A DNA stretch of 64,000 nucleotides, from NCBI RefSeq assembly GCF_946480385.1, contig NZ_CAMLJP010000018.1:1-64000 (forward strand), in the 5' to 3' direction. Below the pieces are notes generated by a model that made no database searches, had not been told where the DNA came from, and saw nothing but the letters and a program-made list of their open reading frames with translations. The position numbers and the translations under genes are program-made. Origin of the DNA: an uncultured Azospirillum sp. (GTDB lineage Bacteria > Pseudomonadota > Alphaproteobacteria > Azospirillales > Azospirillaceae). Shown piece by piece: positions 31,150 through 39,476 of this stretch; positions within the stretch are counted from its first letter, which is position 1, and each line of letters begins with the position of its first letter.

Positions 31150-31187
31150 GGGCCGCGCGACGTTTCGCCGGAGAAGGCGGTCGATGC
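31141..31187 (-). repeat. 47-bp repeat, copy near hsp20/ATPase
   Basis: Shares a near-perfect stretch with 59456-59502, including GACGTTTCGCCGGAGAAGG followed by CGGTCGATGC (29 identical bases together). At the other copy this DNA encodes the last residues (IDRLLRRNVTRP) of a trypsin-like protease. Here it lies in the gap between the ATPase stop and the hsp20 promoter and has no gene. It looks like a fragment left by duplication. Confidence 0.7.
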
Positions 31188-31249
31188 CTTGCTTCGGCGG
31201 CCCCGAACAACGGCCGTGTTGCAGGCTGGTGGCGACGCGACAGCGAGGA

Positions 31250-33838
31250 TCAGCTTCGCCAGGATGGTCTGGAGCGCGGGCGCCGTGCCTTCGATTGCAA
31301 AGCGGTGTGGCGGAAGAACAGCCGCTTGATCGCTTCGACCAGGGCCAGATAGGTGACCACCGCCGCCGACAGGAACAGGTAGAAGGAGGCCGGCGGCGCG
31401 ACGAAGCCGAAGAAGGTTCCCGCCGCGGTGAGGGGGAGCAATGCGCCGACGGTGGCGGCGCCCAGTGTCAGCCCGGCCAGGACCGGATGAGGACGGCTTC
31501 GCCAGGGAGCGTGGCGGGTGCGGATCACAAAGATCACCAGCACCTGGGTGGCCAGGCTCTCCACGAACCATCCGGTCTGGAAGAGCGCTTCGTCGGCATC
31601 GAACAGGTGAAGCAGGGCATAGAAGGTCAGGAAGTCGAACACCGAACTGATCGGCCCCAACACCAGCATGAAGCGCTGGATCAACTGCAGGTCCCACTGT
31701 ACCGGGGCGCTCAGCACGTCCGCCTCGACATTGTCGAGCGGAACGCCGGCTTCCGACGCGTCGTACAGCAGGTTGTTGAGCAGCACCTGAGTCGGCAGCA
31801 TCGGCAGGAACGGCAGGAACAGGGAGGCGCCCGCCATGCTGAACATGTTGCCGAAATTCGAACTGCTGCCCATCAGAACGTATTTGGTGACGTTGTGGAC
31901 GGTGCGGCGCCCCTCCGTCACCGCGTCGCCCACCACCGACAGGTCGTGGTCGAGCAGGATAAGGCCGGCCGCTTCCTTTGCGACATCGGCGGCGCTGTCC
32001 ACCGAGATGCCGACGTCGGCGGAGTGGATGGCGGACGCATCGTTGATCCCGTCGCCGAGAAACCCGACCACGCGGCCGGACCTCTTGTAGGCCAACAGCA
32101 CGCGCTCCTTCTGCTGCGGCGTCACCCGGCAATACACATTGACCTCGCCGAGACGGGCGCGCAGGGCCTCCTCGCTCATCGCGCGCAGGTCGTCACCGGT
32201 CATCAGGCCGGTGATGGCGAGGCCAAGTTCCGCGCAGACATGCCGGGTCACCCGTTCGTTGTCGCCCGTCAGAACCTTGACCGCGACGCCGGCGCCGCTT
32301 AGGGCGCCGATCGCCGCGGTGGCGCTCGCCTTGGGGGGATCGAGAAAGACGGCATAGCCGGCGAAGTCCAATTCGCATTCGTCGCCCAGGGTGGCGGTCC
32401 GGTGATCGGCCCCCATCACCTTCGAGGCGACGGCCAGCACCCGAAAGCCATCCTCTCCCAGCGTCTGGAACAGGGCATCCAGGCGTGCCCGCGCCGCCGG
32501 GTCGAGCGGCCTCACGACTCCTGCTTCGGCTTCATAGTGGGTGGACAGCCGCAGCACGTCCTCCGGCGCTCCCTTGACCACCAGCAGGCGCTGGGTGCCG
32601 TCTGTGACGAGAACGGAGACGCGACGCCGTTCGAAGTCGAAGGGCACCTCGTCGATCTTCTCCCAGCCAGTGACATCCATCTTGCGGAAGGCGATGACGG
32701 CCTCATCCAGGGGGCTCTTGATGCCGCTCTCGAAATAACTGTTCAGGTAGGCCAGCCGGAAGACGCGCTCGCTCTCGGCGCCCAGGCAATCCAGATGACG
32801 GACCATGCGGATCGTGGCCTCGGTCAGCGTTCCGGTCTTGTCGGTGCACAGCACGTCCATGGCGCCGATGTTGTGCATGGCGGCCAGTCGCTTGACGATC
32901 ACCCGGCGCTTGGCCAGTCGCAGCGCACCGCGTGCCAGCGTGACGGTGACGATCATCGGCAGCAGTTCCGGCGTCAGCCCGACCGCCAGGGCGAGGGCGA
33001 ACATCAGCGAGTCCAGCCAGGGACGGTGAAACAGGACATTCACCGCCAGAACGAACAGGACCAGGAAGATGGTCAGCCGCAGGATCAGAAACCCGAATTG
33101 CCGGATGCCCAGTTCAAAGGCGGTGGGCGGTGGCGATGCCGTCAGGCTGCCGCTCAGCCGGCCGAAGACGGTGGCGTCGCCGATCCGGCAAATCACGGCG
33201 GTGGCACTGCCGCTGATGACGGAGGACCCCATGAAGACGGTGTTGATCGCCTCGGCTGGTCCGCCGGCCGACGGGCAGGGCGCATCGGCGTGCTTCTCGA
33301 CCGGATAGGGTTCTCCGGTCAGCGTCGCCTGATTGACGAACAGGTCGCGTGCCTCGATGAGACGGCAATCGGCCGGCACGAGATCGCCGGCCGCCAGACG
33401 GACGATGTCGCCGGGAACCAGCAGGTCCGCCGCTTCCGAGATCTCGACCCCATCGCGTCGGACCTGGACACGGATGGCGACGGACCGGCGCAAAGCCTCA
33501 ATCGCGTTTTCCGCCCGCATCTCCTGGATGAAGTCGAGGGTGACGCTGAGTATGACCAGGATGAAGACGATGACGAAGCTGGTGAGATTGCCGGTGGCCG
33601 CCGACAAGGCGCTGGCAAACAGCAGGATCAGAACGAGCGGATTGAGGAAACGCGACAGGAACTCCAGCCACAGCGGCCGGCGGTGATGCGTCGTGGGGCG
33701 GTTGAAACCATATCGTCTGCGGCGGCTAGCCACCTCGGCCCGAGCCAACCCGATGCTCGTGGTCCCCAGCTCCGTCAGGACGGCGGAGATTGGCTTCGTC
33801 CAGATCTCGTCCGTGATCCTGTCCTCCTGAACTCCCAT
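31250..33838 (-). CDS. Cation-transporting P-type ATPase (MgtA/CtpF-like)
   Basis: About 862 residues. The phosphorylation motif is CTDKTGTLTEA, the actuator loop LTGEPYPVEKH, the hinge GDGINDASAIHSADVGI, and the membrane motif VGLTPELLPMIVTVTLARG matches magnesium-type (P3B) ATPases. N-terminal cation-ATPase domain and C-terminal helices are present, so it is full length. The frame runs to 33913, but that ATG abuts the FNR box and would lie upstream of the predicted transcript start; I take the ATG at 33838 (MGVQEDRITDE). Mycobacterial CtpF, a DosR-regulon pump, is a family analogue. The ion is uncertain: Mg2+ import or another divalent cation. Confidence 0.9.
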   Translation of the reverse strand: MGVQEDRITDEIWTKPISAVLTELGTTSIGLARAEVASRRRRYGFNRPTTHHRRPLWLEFLSRFLNPLVLILLFASALSAATGNLTSFVIVFILVILSVTLDFIQEMRAENAIEALRRSVAIRVQVRRDGVEISEAADLLVPGDIVRLAAGDLVPADCRLIEARDLFVNQATLTGEPYPVEKHADAPCPSAGGPAEAINTVFMGSSVISGSATAVICRIGDATVFGRLSGSLTASPPPTAFELGIRQFGFLILRLTIFLVLFVLAVNVLFHRPWLDSLMFALALAVGLTPELLPMIVTVTLARGALRLAKRRVIVKRLAAMHNIGAMDVLCTDKTGTLTEATIRMVRHLDCLGAESERVFRLAYLNSYFESGIKSPLDEAVIAFRKMDVTGWEKIDEVPFDFERRRVSVLVTDGTQRLLVVKGAPEDVLRLSTHYEAEAGVVRPLDPAARARLDALFQTLGEDGFRVLAVASKVMGADHRTATLGDECELDFAGYAVFLDPPKASATAAIGALSGAGVAVKVLTGDNERVTRHVCAELGLAITGLMTGDDLRAMSEEALRARLGEVNVYCRVTPQQKERVLLAYKRSGRVVGFLGDGINDASAIHSADVGISVDSAADVAKEAAGLILLDHDLSVVGDAVTEGRRTVHNVTKYVLMGSSSNFGNMFSMAGASLFLPFLPMLPTQVLLNNLLYDASEAGVPLDNVEADVLSAPVQWDLQLIQRFMLVLGPISSVFDFLTFYALLHLFDADEALFQTGWFVESLATQVLVIFVIRTRHAPWRSRPHPVLAGLTLGAATVGALLPLTAAGTFFGFVAPPASFYLFLSAAVVTYLALVEAIKRLFFRHTALQSKARRPRSRPSWRS

Positions 33839-33889
33839 CCGCCGAAGGCCGAACCGATCAGCCAATTTCGGCCTCGGAATCTCCAAAGA

Positions 33890-33961
33890 AGTATTCCCGT
33901 CCGAATGCACCATGTTGTTCTTAACGTGGATTAAGGGCCGGGAAAAAGATTCTCTTCTAAA
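33890..33961. promoter_or_regulatory. Bidirectional FNR-type box between ATPase and phasin-like gene
   Basis: One box TTAACGTGGATTAA (33921-33934) lies between divergent genes. To the left AATACT on the reverse strand (33890-33895) is 35 bp from its centre; to the right TCTAAA (33956-33961) is 31 bp away. Both sides therefore have a plausible -10 for class II activation, so one box may serve both promoters. Confidence 0.75.
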
Positions 33962-34023
33962 TCCCGCGATGCCCAGCCTGGGCTGGCCGGCGGCAAATGC
34001 CGGGCAGAAGAGGAGGAGTATCG

Positions 34024-34485
34024 ATGACGAGCCACGCGATCAACACACCGGCTTCCCCCCAATTGGAAGGCGCGTTTCCCATATGGACCGCCAACACACT
34101 GCTGCAAACCAACTTTCTGCAACGGACCGAGGCAATCTTGCGCATGCAGTCGAACCTGTTCGGCGGTTTCGAGACCATGAGCCGGAACTGGCTGGAACAT
34201 CGCCAGGACGATCTCCAATCGGCATTGTCCACCGTGGAGCGGATGGGAACGGTGGAGGATGCGGCGGAACGATCCTCTCTCTGGAACGACTGGATGGCCG
34301 ACCGCCTGAAGCGCTGGTCGGAAGAGGCGACCGCGGTGATCGAACAGGCGCAGGGCATGTCCCGCACCATGGCCGAACAGGCCTCCGCCAGCGCATCGGT
34401 GGACCGGCCCTTCCATCCGAGGGAACGGCGCTTTCGGAATGCAGAGGGCCGGCGCGATGGCAAGCCCGAGGAAGCGCGCGGCTGA
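34024..34485 (+). CDS. Phasin-like protein
   Basis: 153 residues from an ATG at 34024 after GAGGAGG. No signal or membrane segment; the middle (residues 25-115) is amphipathic helical with TRAILRMQSNLFGGFETM-like spacing and TAVIEQAQGMSRTMAEQAS, as in phasins that coat polyhydroxyalkanoate granules. The C-terminus is basic. A PHA synthase gene under the same box type at 57032 supports the assignment, but the family match is by pattern only. Confidence 0.6.
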   Translation: MTSHAINTPASPQLEGAFPIWTANTLLQTNFLQRTEAILRMQSNLFGGFETMSRNWLEHRQDDLQSALSTVERMGTVEDAAERSSLWNDWMADRLKRWSEEATAVIEQAQGMSRTMAEQASASASVDRPFHPRERRFRNAEGRRDGKPEEARG

Positions 34486-34518
34486 AGCCGCTGTCCTGAA
34501 GAAGCACCAGGAGGGGAC

Positions 34519-35208
34519 ATGGGTCATTGGCCAGCGATGGACGGGGAGGACGGAACCACGGCCCTTTTCAGGGACCGGACCGATGCCGGCAGGCGACTGG
34601 CCGACAAGCTGTCGCCCCTGCGGGATCAGGCGCCCGTTGTCTTGGCCCTCCCGCGCGGCGGTGTTGCGGTGGCGGTGGAGATCGCAAGGAAGCTTCACGC
34701 CCCACTCGGGCTCGTTCTGGTCCGCAAACTCGGTGCTCCGTACCAGCCGGAACTGGCGATCGGTGCGATTGCCAGTTGCGGGGCAAGTGGGGATGCGGCA
34801 ATCGAGACGGTGATCAATTCCAACGTCGGCCTCCTTTTGCCCGATTCATGGCTCGAAGAGGAGACAGGTCGTCAACTCAAGGAATTGGAGCGACGCCGCA
34901 CCACTTATCTCGCAGGTCGGCGTCAGCCGGCCTTAGCCGGCCGTACCGCCATCCTGGTCGATGACGGCATTGCCACCGGTGCCACCATGCTCGCCGCTCT
35001 TCAGGCGGTGCGCAAGGAGGGGCCGAAGGCGCTCGTGTTGGCCGTTCCGGTGGCGCCGGCGGACAGCCTTGCGGCATTCACCGAAACAGCCGACACCGTC
35101 ATCTGTCTGGAAACTCCCGCCTCTTTCATGTCCATCGGAGCGTTCTACCGCGACTTCCGCCAACTGGATGACTCCGACGTGATCGGTCTCCTCGACGCTG
35201 CCGGATAA
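34519..35208 (+). CDS. Phosphoribosyltransferase-domain protein
   Basis: 229 residues. The PRPP-binding loop appears as TAILVDDGIATGATMLAALQ near residues 145-160, and LALPRGGVAVAVEIARKL is the family's N-terminal motif. An active phosphoribosyltransferase of unassigned substrate; related proteins occur beside stress and dormancy genes, for example Rv0571c in Mycobacterium. AGGAGG spaced seven bases before the ATG. It lies 33 bp after the phasin-like gene and is probably co-transcribed. Confidence 0.85.
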   Translation: MGHWPAMDGEDGTTALFRDRTDAGRRLADKLSPLRDQAPVVLALPRGGVAVAVEIARKLHAPLGLVLVRKLGAPYQPELAIGAIASCGASGDAAIETVINSNVGLLLPDSWLEEETGRQLKELERRRTTYLAGRRQPALAGRTAILVDDGIATGATMLAALQAVRKEGPKALVLAVPVAPADSLAAFTETADTVICLETPASFMSIGAFYRDFRQLDDSDVIGLLDAAG

Positions 35209-35222
35209 TTTTGAGCGATCTC

Positions 35223-35264
35223 TTGATCTCGGTTAACGAGGATCGCTCCCCTGGCGTCCATTGT
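35223..35264 (+). promoter_or_regulatory. FNR-type box and -10, promoter of GYD gene
   Basis: Box TTGATCTCGGTTAA (35223-35236) and CATTGT (35259-35264), 32 bp centre to centre. The same CATTGT at the same distance occurs at the cytochrome promoter near 60836. Confidence 0.72.
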
Positions 35265-35347
35265 GAAAGCCGAAGAAAAGTCATGAACGCAGCTCGGCTG
35301 TCCGGCTGACCGCCCAGCCTGCGGTCACGAGAATTGAGAGGCACGCC

Positions 35348-35659
35348 ATGGCCACATTCATCATGCTGACACGGCTTATCCAGGGGACGAAAGCTCCACC
35401 GAAATCCACCGACAAGGTCCGGCAGCACCTCGCCGAACAGATCGGCCAGAACTGCCCGGATGTCGAATGGCGAAGCAGCTTTGCCGTTCTCGGTCCCTAC
35501 GACTTCCTCGACATCTTCGCCGCTCCAGGGATTGACGCGGCAATGAGGGTGGCGACCACCGTCCGTGCGTCCGGTTACGCCCACACCGAAATCTGGGGGG
35601 CAAGCGAGTTGCATCCCATCGATGCCGCTGTTCGGACCTCCGATCCTCTGGCCGAATAG
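35348..35659 (+). CDS. GYD-domain protein
   Basis: 103 residues of the GYD family: MATFIMLTRLIQGTKA at the start, then VEWRSSFAVLGPYDFLDIF with the namesake Gly-Pro-Tyr-Asp stretch, and a C-terminal EIWGASELHPID. These are small ferredoxin-fold proteins of unknown role. GAGAGG lies upstream. It has its own FNR-type box 112 bp upstream and converges with the gene at 35662 with only two bases between stops. Confidence 0.85.
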   Translation: MATFIMLTRLIQGTKAPPKSTDKVRQHLAEQIGQNCPDVEWRSSFAVLGPYDFLDIFAAPGIDAAMRVATTVRASGYAHTEIWGASELHPIDAAVRTSDPLAE

Positions 35660-35661
35660 GG

Positions 35662-36711
35662 TCAATGTTTCTCGATGCATGTGAGATATTGATCGATGCG
35701 TTCCAACCACCGTCTCCGTTGGGCGGCAGTGGCATCGGCCAGCCGGTGTGCGGCCAGACGGATGCGGATACAAGCGCGGACACTGCGATAGAAGGCGACC
35801 AGATGGGGATCGGCCCTGTCCCCGCTCCGCGCCTCGTAAATCTTCAGAAGATGGCTGGCGATCCACCCTTCTCCCAGGCGATCGCATTCAAGACCGAGAT
35901 AGGAAAGCTCATCAACGGGATCGAGCAACCGGAGCGCCCGGTCGAATTCAAGGCAGTCGATGATCTGAAGGGGAACCGTAAAAAAGATGTGTTCGGGGCG
36001 AAGGTCGCCGTGAGCTTCGATGATCCGCCGGCCTTCCGCCCGCTTCCGCAACAGCCCGCGTTGTGTTTTCAGGAACCCTCGCTGCCAGATCGCAGCCTTG
36101 TTCGCCCGGTCGGCCATTCCTTCGGGGAGTGTGGTTCTGGCCGCGATCTGGTTCTTCTCAACATCCTGGGCAAATCGGCCCAGGTACCTGTCGGCCGGCA
36201 TCGGAACGGATCGACTGAAGCGGTAAAATCTCGACAGCGTAATCCCGAGATTGCGGACGTCGCTTGTCTGCAAGCTGTTGGAGCCGATCAATTCGTCCAT
36301 CCGCCGGTCGATCGGAAGGCGCTGCATCCAAACCACCCAATCGACGACACGATCGGCAGGCCCAGGCCGCTCGCACAAGCTGAGGCCACCATCCGGCCGA
36401 AGGGCAAGGCAAAGGGCGGCGTGATAAACCATCGGACTGAGCCGACGATTCAACCGTATTTCGGTCAGACAATTTGCGTGGCGCAACGCCACCGTCGACA
36501 GGTTCACTTCGGGAAGCCGTCGTGGCTTCTTCAGTTTGTATGCATGTCCCTCGGTCAGGAAGACCCAGGAAAGTCGGGTTTCGATTGCTTCGACTTGTCC
36601 GGGGCGATCGAAATACGCATCGGGTCTCTGTAGGAACTGCACCTTCAATTCGAGCGGATAGTCTTGGTCCGTCGGCATTCGATCCGCGCGCTGTGTCGGA
36701 TGGTCATCCAC
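35662..36711 (-). CDS. APH-like kinase-fold protein
   Basis: 349 residues. A protein-kinase/aminoglycoside-phosphotransferase fold with VFLTEGHAYKLKKPRRLPE (nucleotide-binding Lys), IIEAHGDLRPEHIFF (catalytic loop Asp) and IDCLEFDRALRLLDPVDE (metal-binding). It corresponds to the N-terminal kinase-like half of proteins that elsewhere are fused to an AAA-type ATPase, as in Rv2004c of Mycobacterium; here that second domain is absent. Start is the GTG at 36711 or an ATG at 36678; the ribosome site is weak. It follows prs by 22 bp and is probably the third gene of the usp-prs operon. Substrate unknown. Confidence 0.78.
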   Translation of the reverse strand: MDDHPTQRADRMPTDQDYPLELKVQFLQRPDAYFDRPGQVEAIETRLSWVFLTEGHAYKLKKPRRLPEVNLSTVALRHANCLTEIRLNRRLSPMVYHAALCLALRPDGGLSLCERPGPADRVVDWVVWMQRLPIDRRMDELIGSNSLQTSDVRNLGITLSRFYRFSRSVPMPADRYLGRFAQDVEKNQIAARTTLPEGMADRANKAAIWQRGFLKTQRGLLRKRAEGRRIIEAHGDLRPEHIFFTVPLQIIDCLEFDRALRLLDPVDELSYLGLECDRLGEGWIASHLLKIYEARSGDRADPHLVAFYRSVRACIRIRLAAHRLADATAAQRRRWLERIDQYLTCIEKH

Positions 36712-36733
36712 TTCGGGCGATCCGCCATCTGTT

Positions 36734-37714
36734 TTAAAGAAGATCGCTCAACGATCCGCCGGCATGCATGCGGGCGATCGCCTCCGCGAACAGCGGAGCG
36801 GTGTCCAGAACGGTCAGTCTTCGAACCGATATGTCTCCCTCCAATCGCCAAGGCGGTACCGTGTCGGTCACCACGACGCTGTCGAAAGCCGGCGACTGCA
36901 GCATCTCGATGGCACCTGGCGCGAACACGCCGTGGGTTGCCAGTGCCATCACCGAAAGAGCCCCTGCCGTCCGGCACGCTTCGGCAGCCCGCAGCATGGT
37001 GGTTCCCGTCGCAATGAGATCGTCAAGAATCAGCACCCTGCAGCCGGCCACGTTGCCGACCAGCTGTCCGCCGCCGACAACTCCGGCACTGCGGGTCTTC
37101 TCCATGAAGGCCAGACCGACCGGCCGGGCAAGGCTGTGCTCCAGCGTTTCGTGAAGCAGTTCGACCCTCTTCATGCCTCCGACATCGGGGGAAACCAAGG
37201 CAATCGGGTCATTCCCCGCCGTCGCCTTGACGTGATCGGCAAAAAGGGGTCGTGCCAGAAGATGCTCGGTCCAGCAGCGGAAAGCATTCTCGAACGCGGC
37301 CTGATTGTGCACGTCCATCGTGACGACCCGGTCGACACCGGCCGCTTCGAACAGGATCGCCAGCTGGCGCGTTGCCACAGGGTCGCGGGATTTCGTGCGG
37401 CGGTCCTTGCGGCTGTAGGCCAGATAGGGGGCCACCACCGTCACCCGGCGCGCGGACGAATCCTTCAGGGCCCCGATGAAAAGCAGGAGCCGCCAGAGCT
37501 TGTCATGCACGCTGTCATGAGCATCGCCCAGCAGGGACTGGACAACGAACACGTCGCGGTCCCTGACGCTGATCAAGGGGCGAACCTTCATTTCGCCATC
37601 CTCGAAGCGCCTCTCCTCATGCGGGGAAACGGGAATCTCCAGATGTGTGGCGATCCGGCGGCCATGCCGCCAATGCGGGTCAAGATCGAACAGCAGCATT
37701 CCGTCGTGCGTCAT
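36734..37714 (-). CDS. prs: Ribose-phosphate pyrophosphokinase
   Basis: 326 residues. PRPP synthetase: GEMKVRPLISVRDRDVFVVQS and APYLAYSRKDRRTKSRDPVAT (ATP-binding flexible loop), VTMDVHNQAAFENAF, and the PRPP-binding motif VLILDDLIATGTTMLRAAE. It makes PRPP from ribose 5-phosphate and ATP. I start at the ATG 37714 because GGGAGG precedes it; the frame is open further upstream but runs into the usp gene. It is divergent from housekeeping prs in several places, so it may be an island-specific paralogue feeding NAD salvage by PncB. Confidence 0.92.
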   Translation of the reverse strand: MTHDGMLLFDLDPHWRHGRRIATHLEIPVSPHEERRFEDGEMKVRPLISVRDRDVFVVQSLLGDAHDSVHDKLWRLLLFIGALKDSSARRVTVVAPYLAYSRKDRRTKSRDPVATRQLAILFEAAGVDRVVTMDVHNQAAFENAFRCWTEHLLARPLFADHVKATAGNDPIALVSPDVGGMKRVELLHETLEHSLARPVGLAFMEKTRSAGVVGGGQLVGNVAGCRVLILDDLIATGTTMLRAAEACRTAGALSVMALATHGVFAPGAIEMLQSPAFDSVVVTDTVPPWRLEGDISVRRLTVLDTAPLFAEAIARMHAGGSLSDLL

Positions 37715-37752
37715 CGATGCCTCCCATGGCGGACTACCAATTGCTGGCCGCC

Positions 37753-38640
37753 TCAGTGTGCGATCAGGACCGAACATTCGAGAGCGGTCCCCAGCACATG
37801 ACGGGTTGCGCCGCCCAGGACCATTTCCCGGAACCGGCTGTGCCCGTAGCCGCCCATGACCAGAAGACCCGCACCGATCTCCTTCGCCCGTCCGGTCAGC
37901 AACTCGCCGGTCGGGCGGCCATCCCTGTGCAGGACGTCGACCGCCACGGAGATGCCGTGCCAGGCCAGATGGTCGGAAAGGCATGTGATCATCGGGGCCG
38001 TCGGACCATTGACGTCATCGCTTCCGTCCACCGTCAGTATGGTGGCATTCCGCGCCCGCCGCAGGAGCGGCATGGCCCCGGCGATCGCCCTTGCCGCTTG
38101 CCGGCTGCCGTCCCAGGCGATTGCGACCGATGAAAGCGCCTCTCCATCCATGCCTGGTGCCGCCAGCAGGATCGGCTGACCGGCTTCGAACAATGCCGTC
38201 TCCAGCCGCAGGACATTGGCCGGAGCATCGAATGGCTGCGCGAACAGGAGGAGGTCGGCACAGCGCCCACGCTGAATGAGAACATCCTCCGGCTGGCCAA
38301 CCATTTCGCGCCAAGTCGCTGTGATGGAACCGGACGTGATGGCGGTATCGGCGTCAGGATAGCCGACGCTGTGAATGCCGGCGTTCGCAACCGCGGTGTC
38401 GAAGCTGTGCCTTGCGTGCGATGCCCGTTCCTGGTCCGCCTGCTCCGCCTCCCGGATCAGGCGCTCCAGCATGTCGGCTGAGAAGCCCTCGGCAACCGGT
38501 GGAATGGCTACCCGCGGGTCGGGCCGAACGTGGACGGCATCAACATGCCCATGGAACAGCTTGGCGAGGGTAAAGGCGGCGTTCAGCGCCCGTTCGTCGG
38601 CGGCGTCACCATCGAGCAGGACAAGAATATGCTTGATCAT
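37753..38640 (-). CDS. Universal stress protein, tandem UspA domains
   Basis: 295 residues with two UspA-like halves. The first begins MIKHILVLLDGDAADERALNA. The second ends with the ATP-binding motif GAGLLVMGGYGHSRFREMVLGGATRHVL (core GGYGHSRFREMVLGG), so nucleotide binding is probably retained there. ATG at 38640 follows a GGAG. Cytoplasmic stress protein; specific partners unknown. First gene of a probable usp-prs-APH operon, with an FNR-type box 62 bp upstream. Confidence 0.92.
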   Translation of the reverse strand: MIKHILVLLDGDAADERALNAAFTLAKLFHGHVDAVHVRPDPRVAIPPVAEGFSADMLERLIREAEQADQERASHARHSFDTAVANAGIHSVGYPDADTAITSGSITATWREMVGQPEDVLIQRGRCADLLLFAQPFDAPANVLRLETALFEAGQPILLAAPGMDGEALSSVAIAWDGSRQAARAIAGAMPLLRRARNATILTVDGSDDVNGPTAPMITCLSDHLAWHGISVAVDVLHRDGRPTGELLTGRAKEIGAGLLVMGGYGHSRFREMVLGGATRHVLGTALECSVLIAH

Positions 38641-38701
38641 GAACCGTCTCCTGCAGCGGAGGATAGGTTCCGTACCGTCGCGCCAAAAATCGCAGCCCAC
38701 C

Positions 38702-38715
38702 TTGATCCAGGTTAA
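38702..38715 (-). promoter_or_regulatory. FNR-type box TTGATCCAGGTTAA upstream of usp-prs
   Basis: Perfect to the island consensus, 62 bp before the Usp start. It is identical to the box at 41538. The -10 is not obvious at the exact expected distance (TATCCT lies about 45 bp away). A second box faces the other way 58 bp to the right. Confidence 0.75.
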
Positions 38716-38759
38716 CCTGATCGACCCCAACGGTGAATCTTCAGTCAATCGCAAACGGA

Positions 38760-38803
38760 TTTATCCAGGTTAAGGCGGTGTTTTGCCTGGGCGCGAGTAT
38801 ACC
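38760..38803 (+). promoter_or_regulatory. FNR-type box and -10, promoter of Zn-finger protein
   Basis: Box TTTATCCAGGTTAA (38760-38773) and TATACC (38798-38803), 34 bp centre to centre, in front of the gene at 38833. Together with the box at 38702 this intergenic region has one box per divergent promoter. Confidence 0.75.
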
Positions 38804-38832
38804 GCTTTCCGCTCACCGGGGAGTACGTGGCC

Positions 38833-39354
38833 ATGGGACAAAAACCTCAGAACCGCCGCTCGGCCATCGACGACCGCCTGCAACCGGAACGGCGAGACCG
38901 GCTGATCCAGGAGAAGGAGCACGACCCCTACAAATCGGACCTCAAACCCGCCGATCCCAGCGTCTGTTCACGCTGCCACGCGGTCTACGAGGACGGTCGC
39001 TGGCGGTGGGGGGCGAGGCCCGCCGATGCGACGGAGACCGTCTGCCAGGCCTGCCAGCGCATCGAGGAGCGGATCCCGGCCGGCATCCTGACGATGAGCG
39101 GCGCCTTCGTACAAGCCCATCGTCCCGAGATCATTGCGCAGGTCCGTCATCAGGAGAAACTCGAGACCGCCGACCATCCGCTCAACAGGATCATGGACAT
39201 CCACGACGACGCCGACGGGATCAACGTGACGACCACAGATCTTCACTTGCCCCGGCGTATCGCCGAAGCGCTCGCTCACCATCACCACGGTGAAGTGACG
39301 TGGAAGTACGCCGAGGGCGAGTGCTTCCTCAGGGTGAATTGGCACGCCGATTGA
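38833..39354 (+). CDS. BCAM0308-family protein with zinc-finger cysteines
   Basis: 173 residues. Two CxxC pairs (PSVCSRCHAVYE and TVCQACQRIEE, about residues 43 and 75) would bind zinc, flanked by the highly charged N-terminus typical of the BCAM0308 family, first noted as a low-oxygen-induced gene in Burkholderia. The C-terminal half has a His cluster (AEALAHHHHGEVTWKY). Start at ATG 38833. Cytoplasmic and of unknown function, perhaps RNA- or ribosome-related given its NMD3-like cysteines. It has its own FNR-type box. Confidence 0.8.
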   Translation: MGQKPQNRRSAIDDRLQPERRDRLIQEKEHDPYKSDLKPADPSVCSRCHAVYEDGRWRWGARPADATETVCQACQRIEERIPAGILTMSGAFVQAHRPEIIAQVRHQEKLETADHPLNRIMDIHDDADGINVTTTDLHLPRRIAEALAHHHHGEVTWKYAEGECFLRVNWHAD

Positions 39355-39476
39355 GACGCGGACCGGCTGGGAGGGGAGTTGCAGGGAGCGGGGCTTCTCA
39401 GGCGATGCGGACCAGGTGGCGTGGGCCGGTCTTGCCTACGCCACCTGGTCACGGCCATTCGGTCACGGCCAGCTTG

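Noticed and set aside
33839..33913. N-terminal extension of the ATPase to 33913
   Set aside because: It would start eight bases from the box, before the predicted transcript start, and has no ribosome site.
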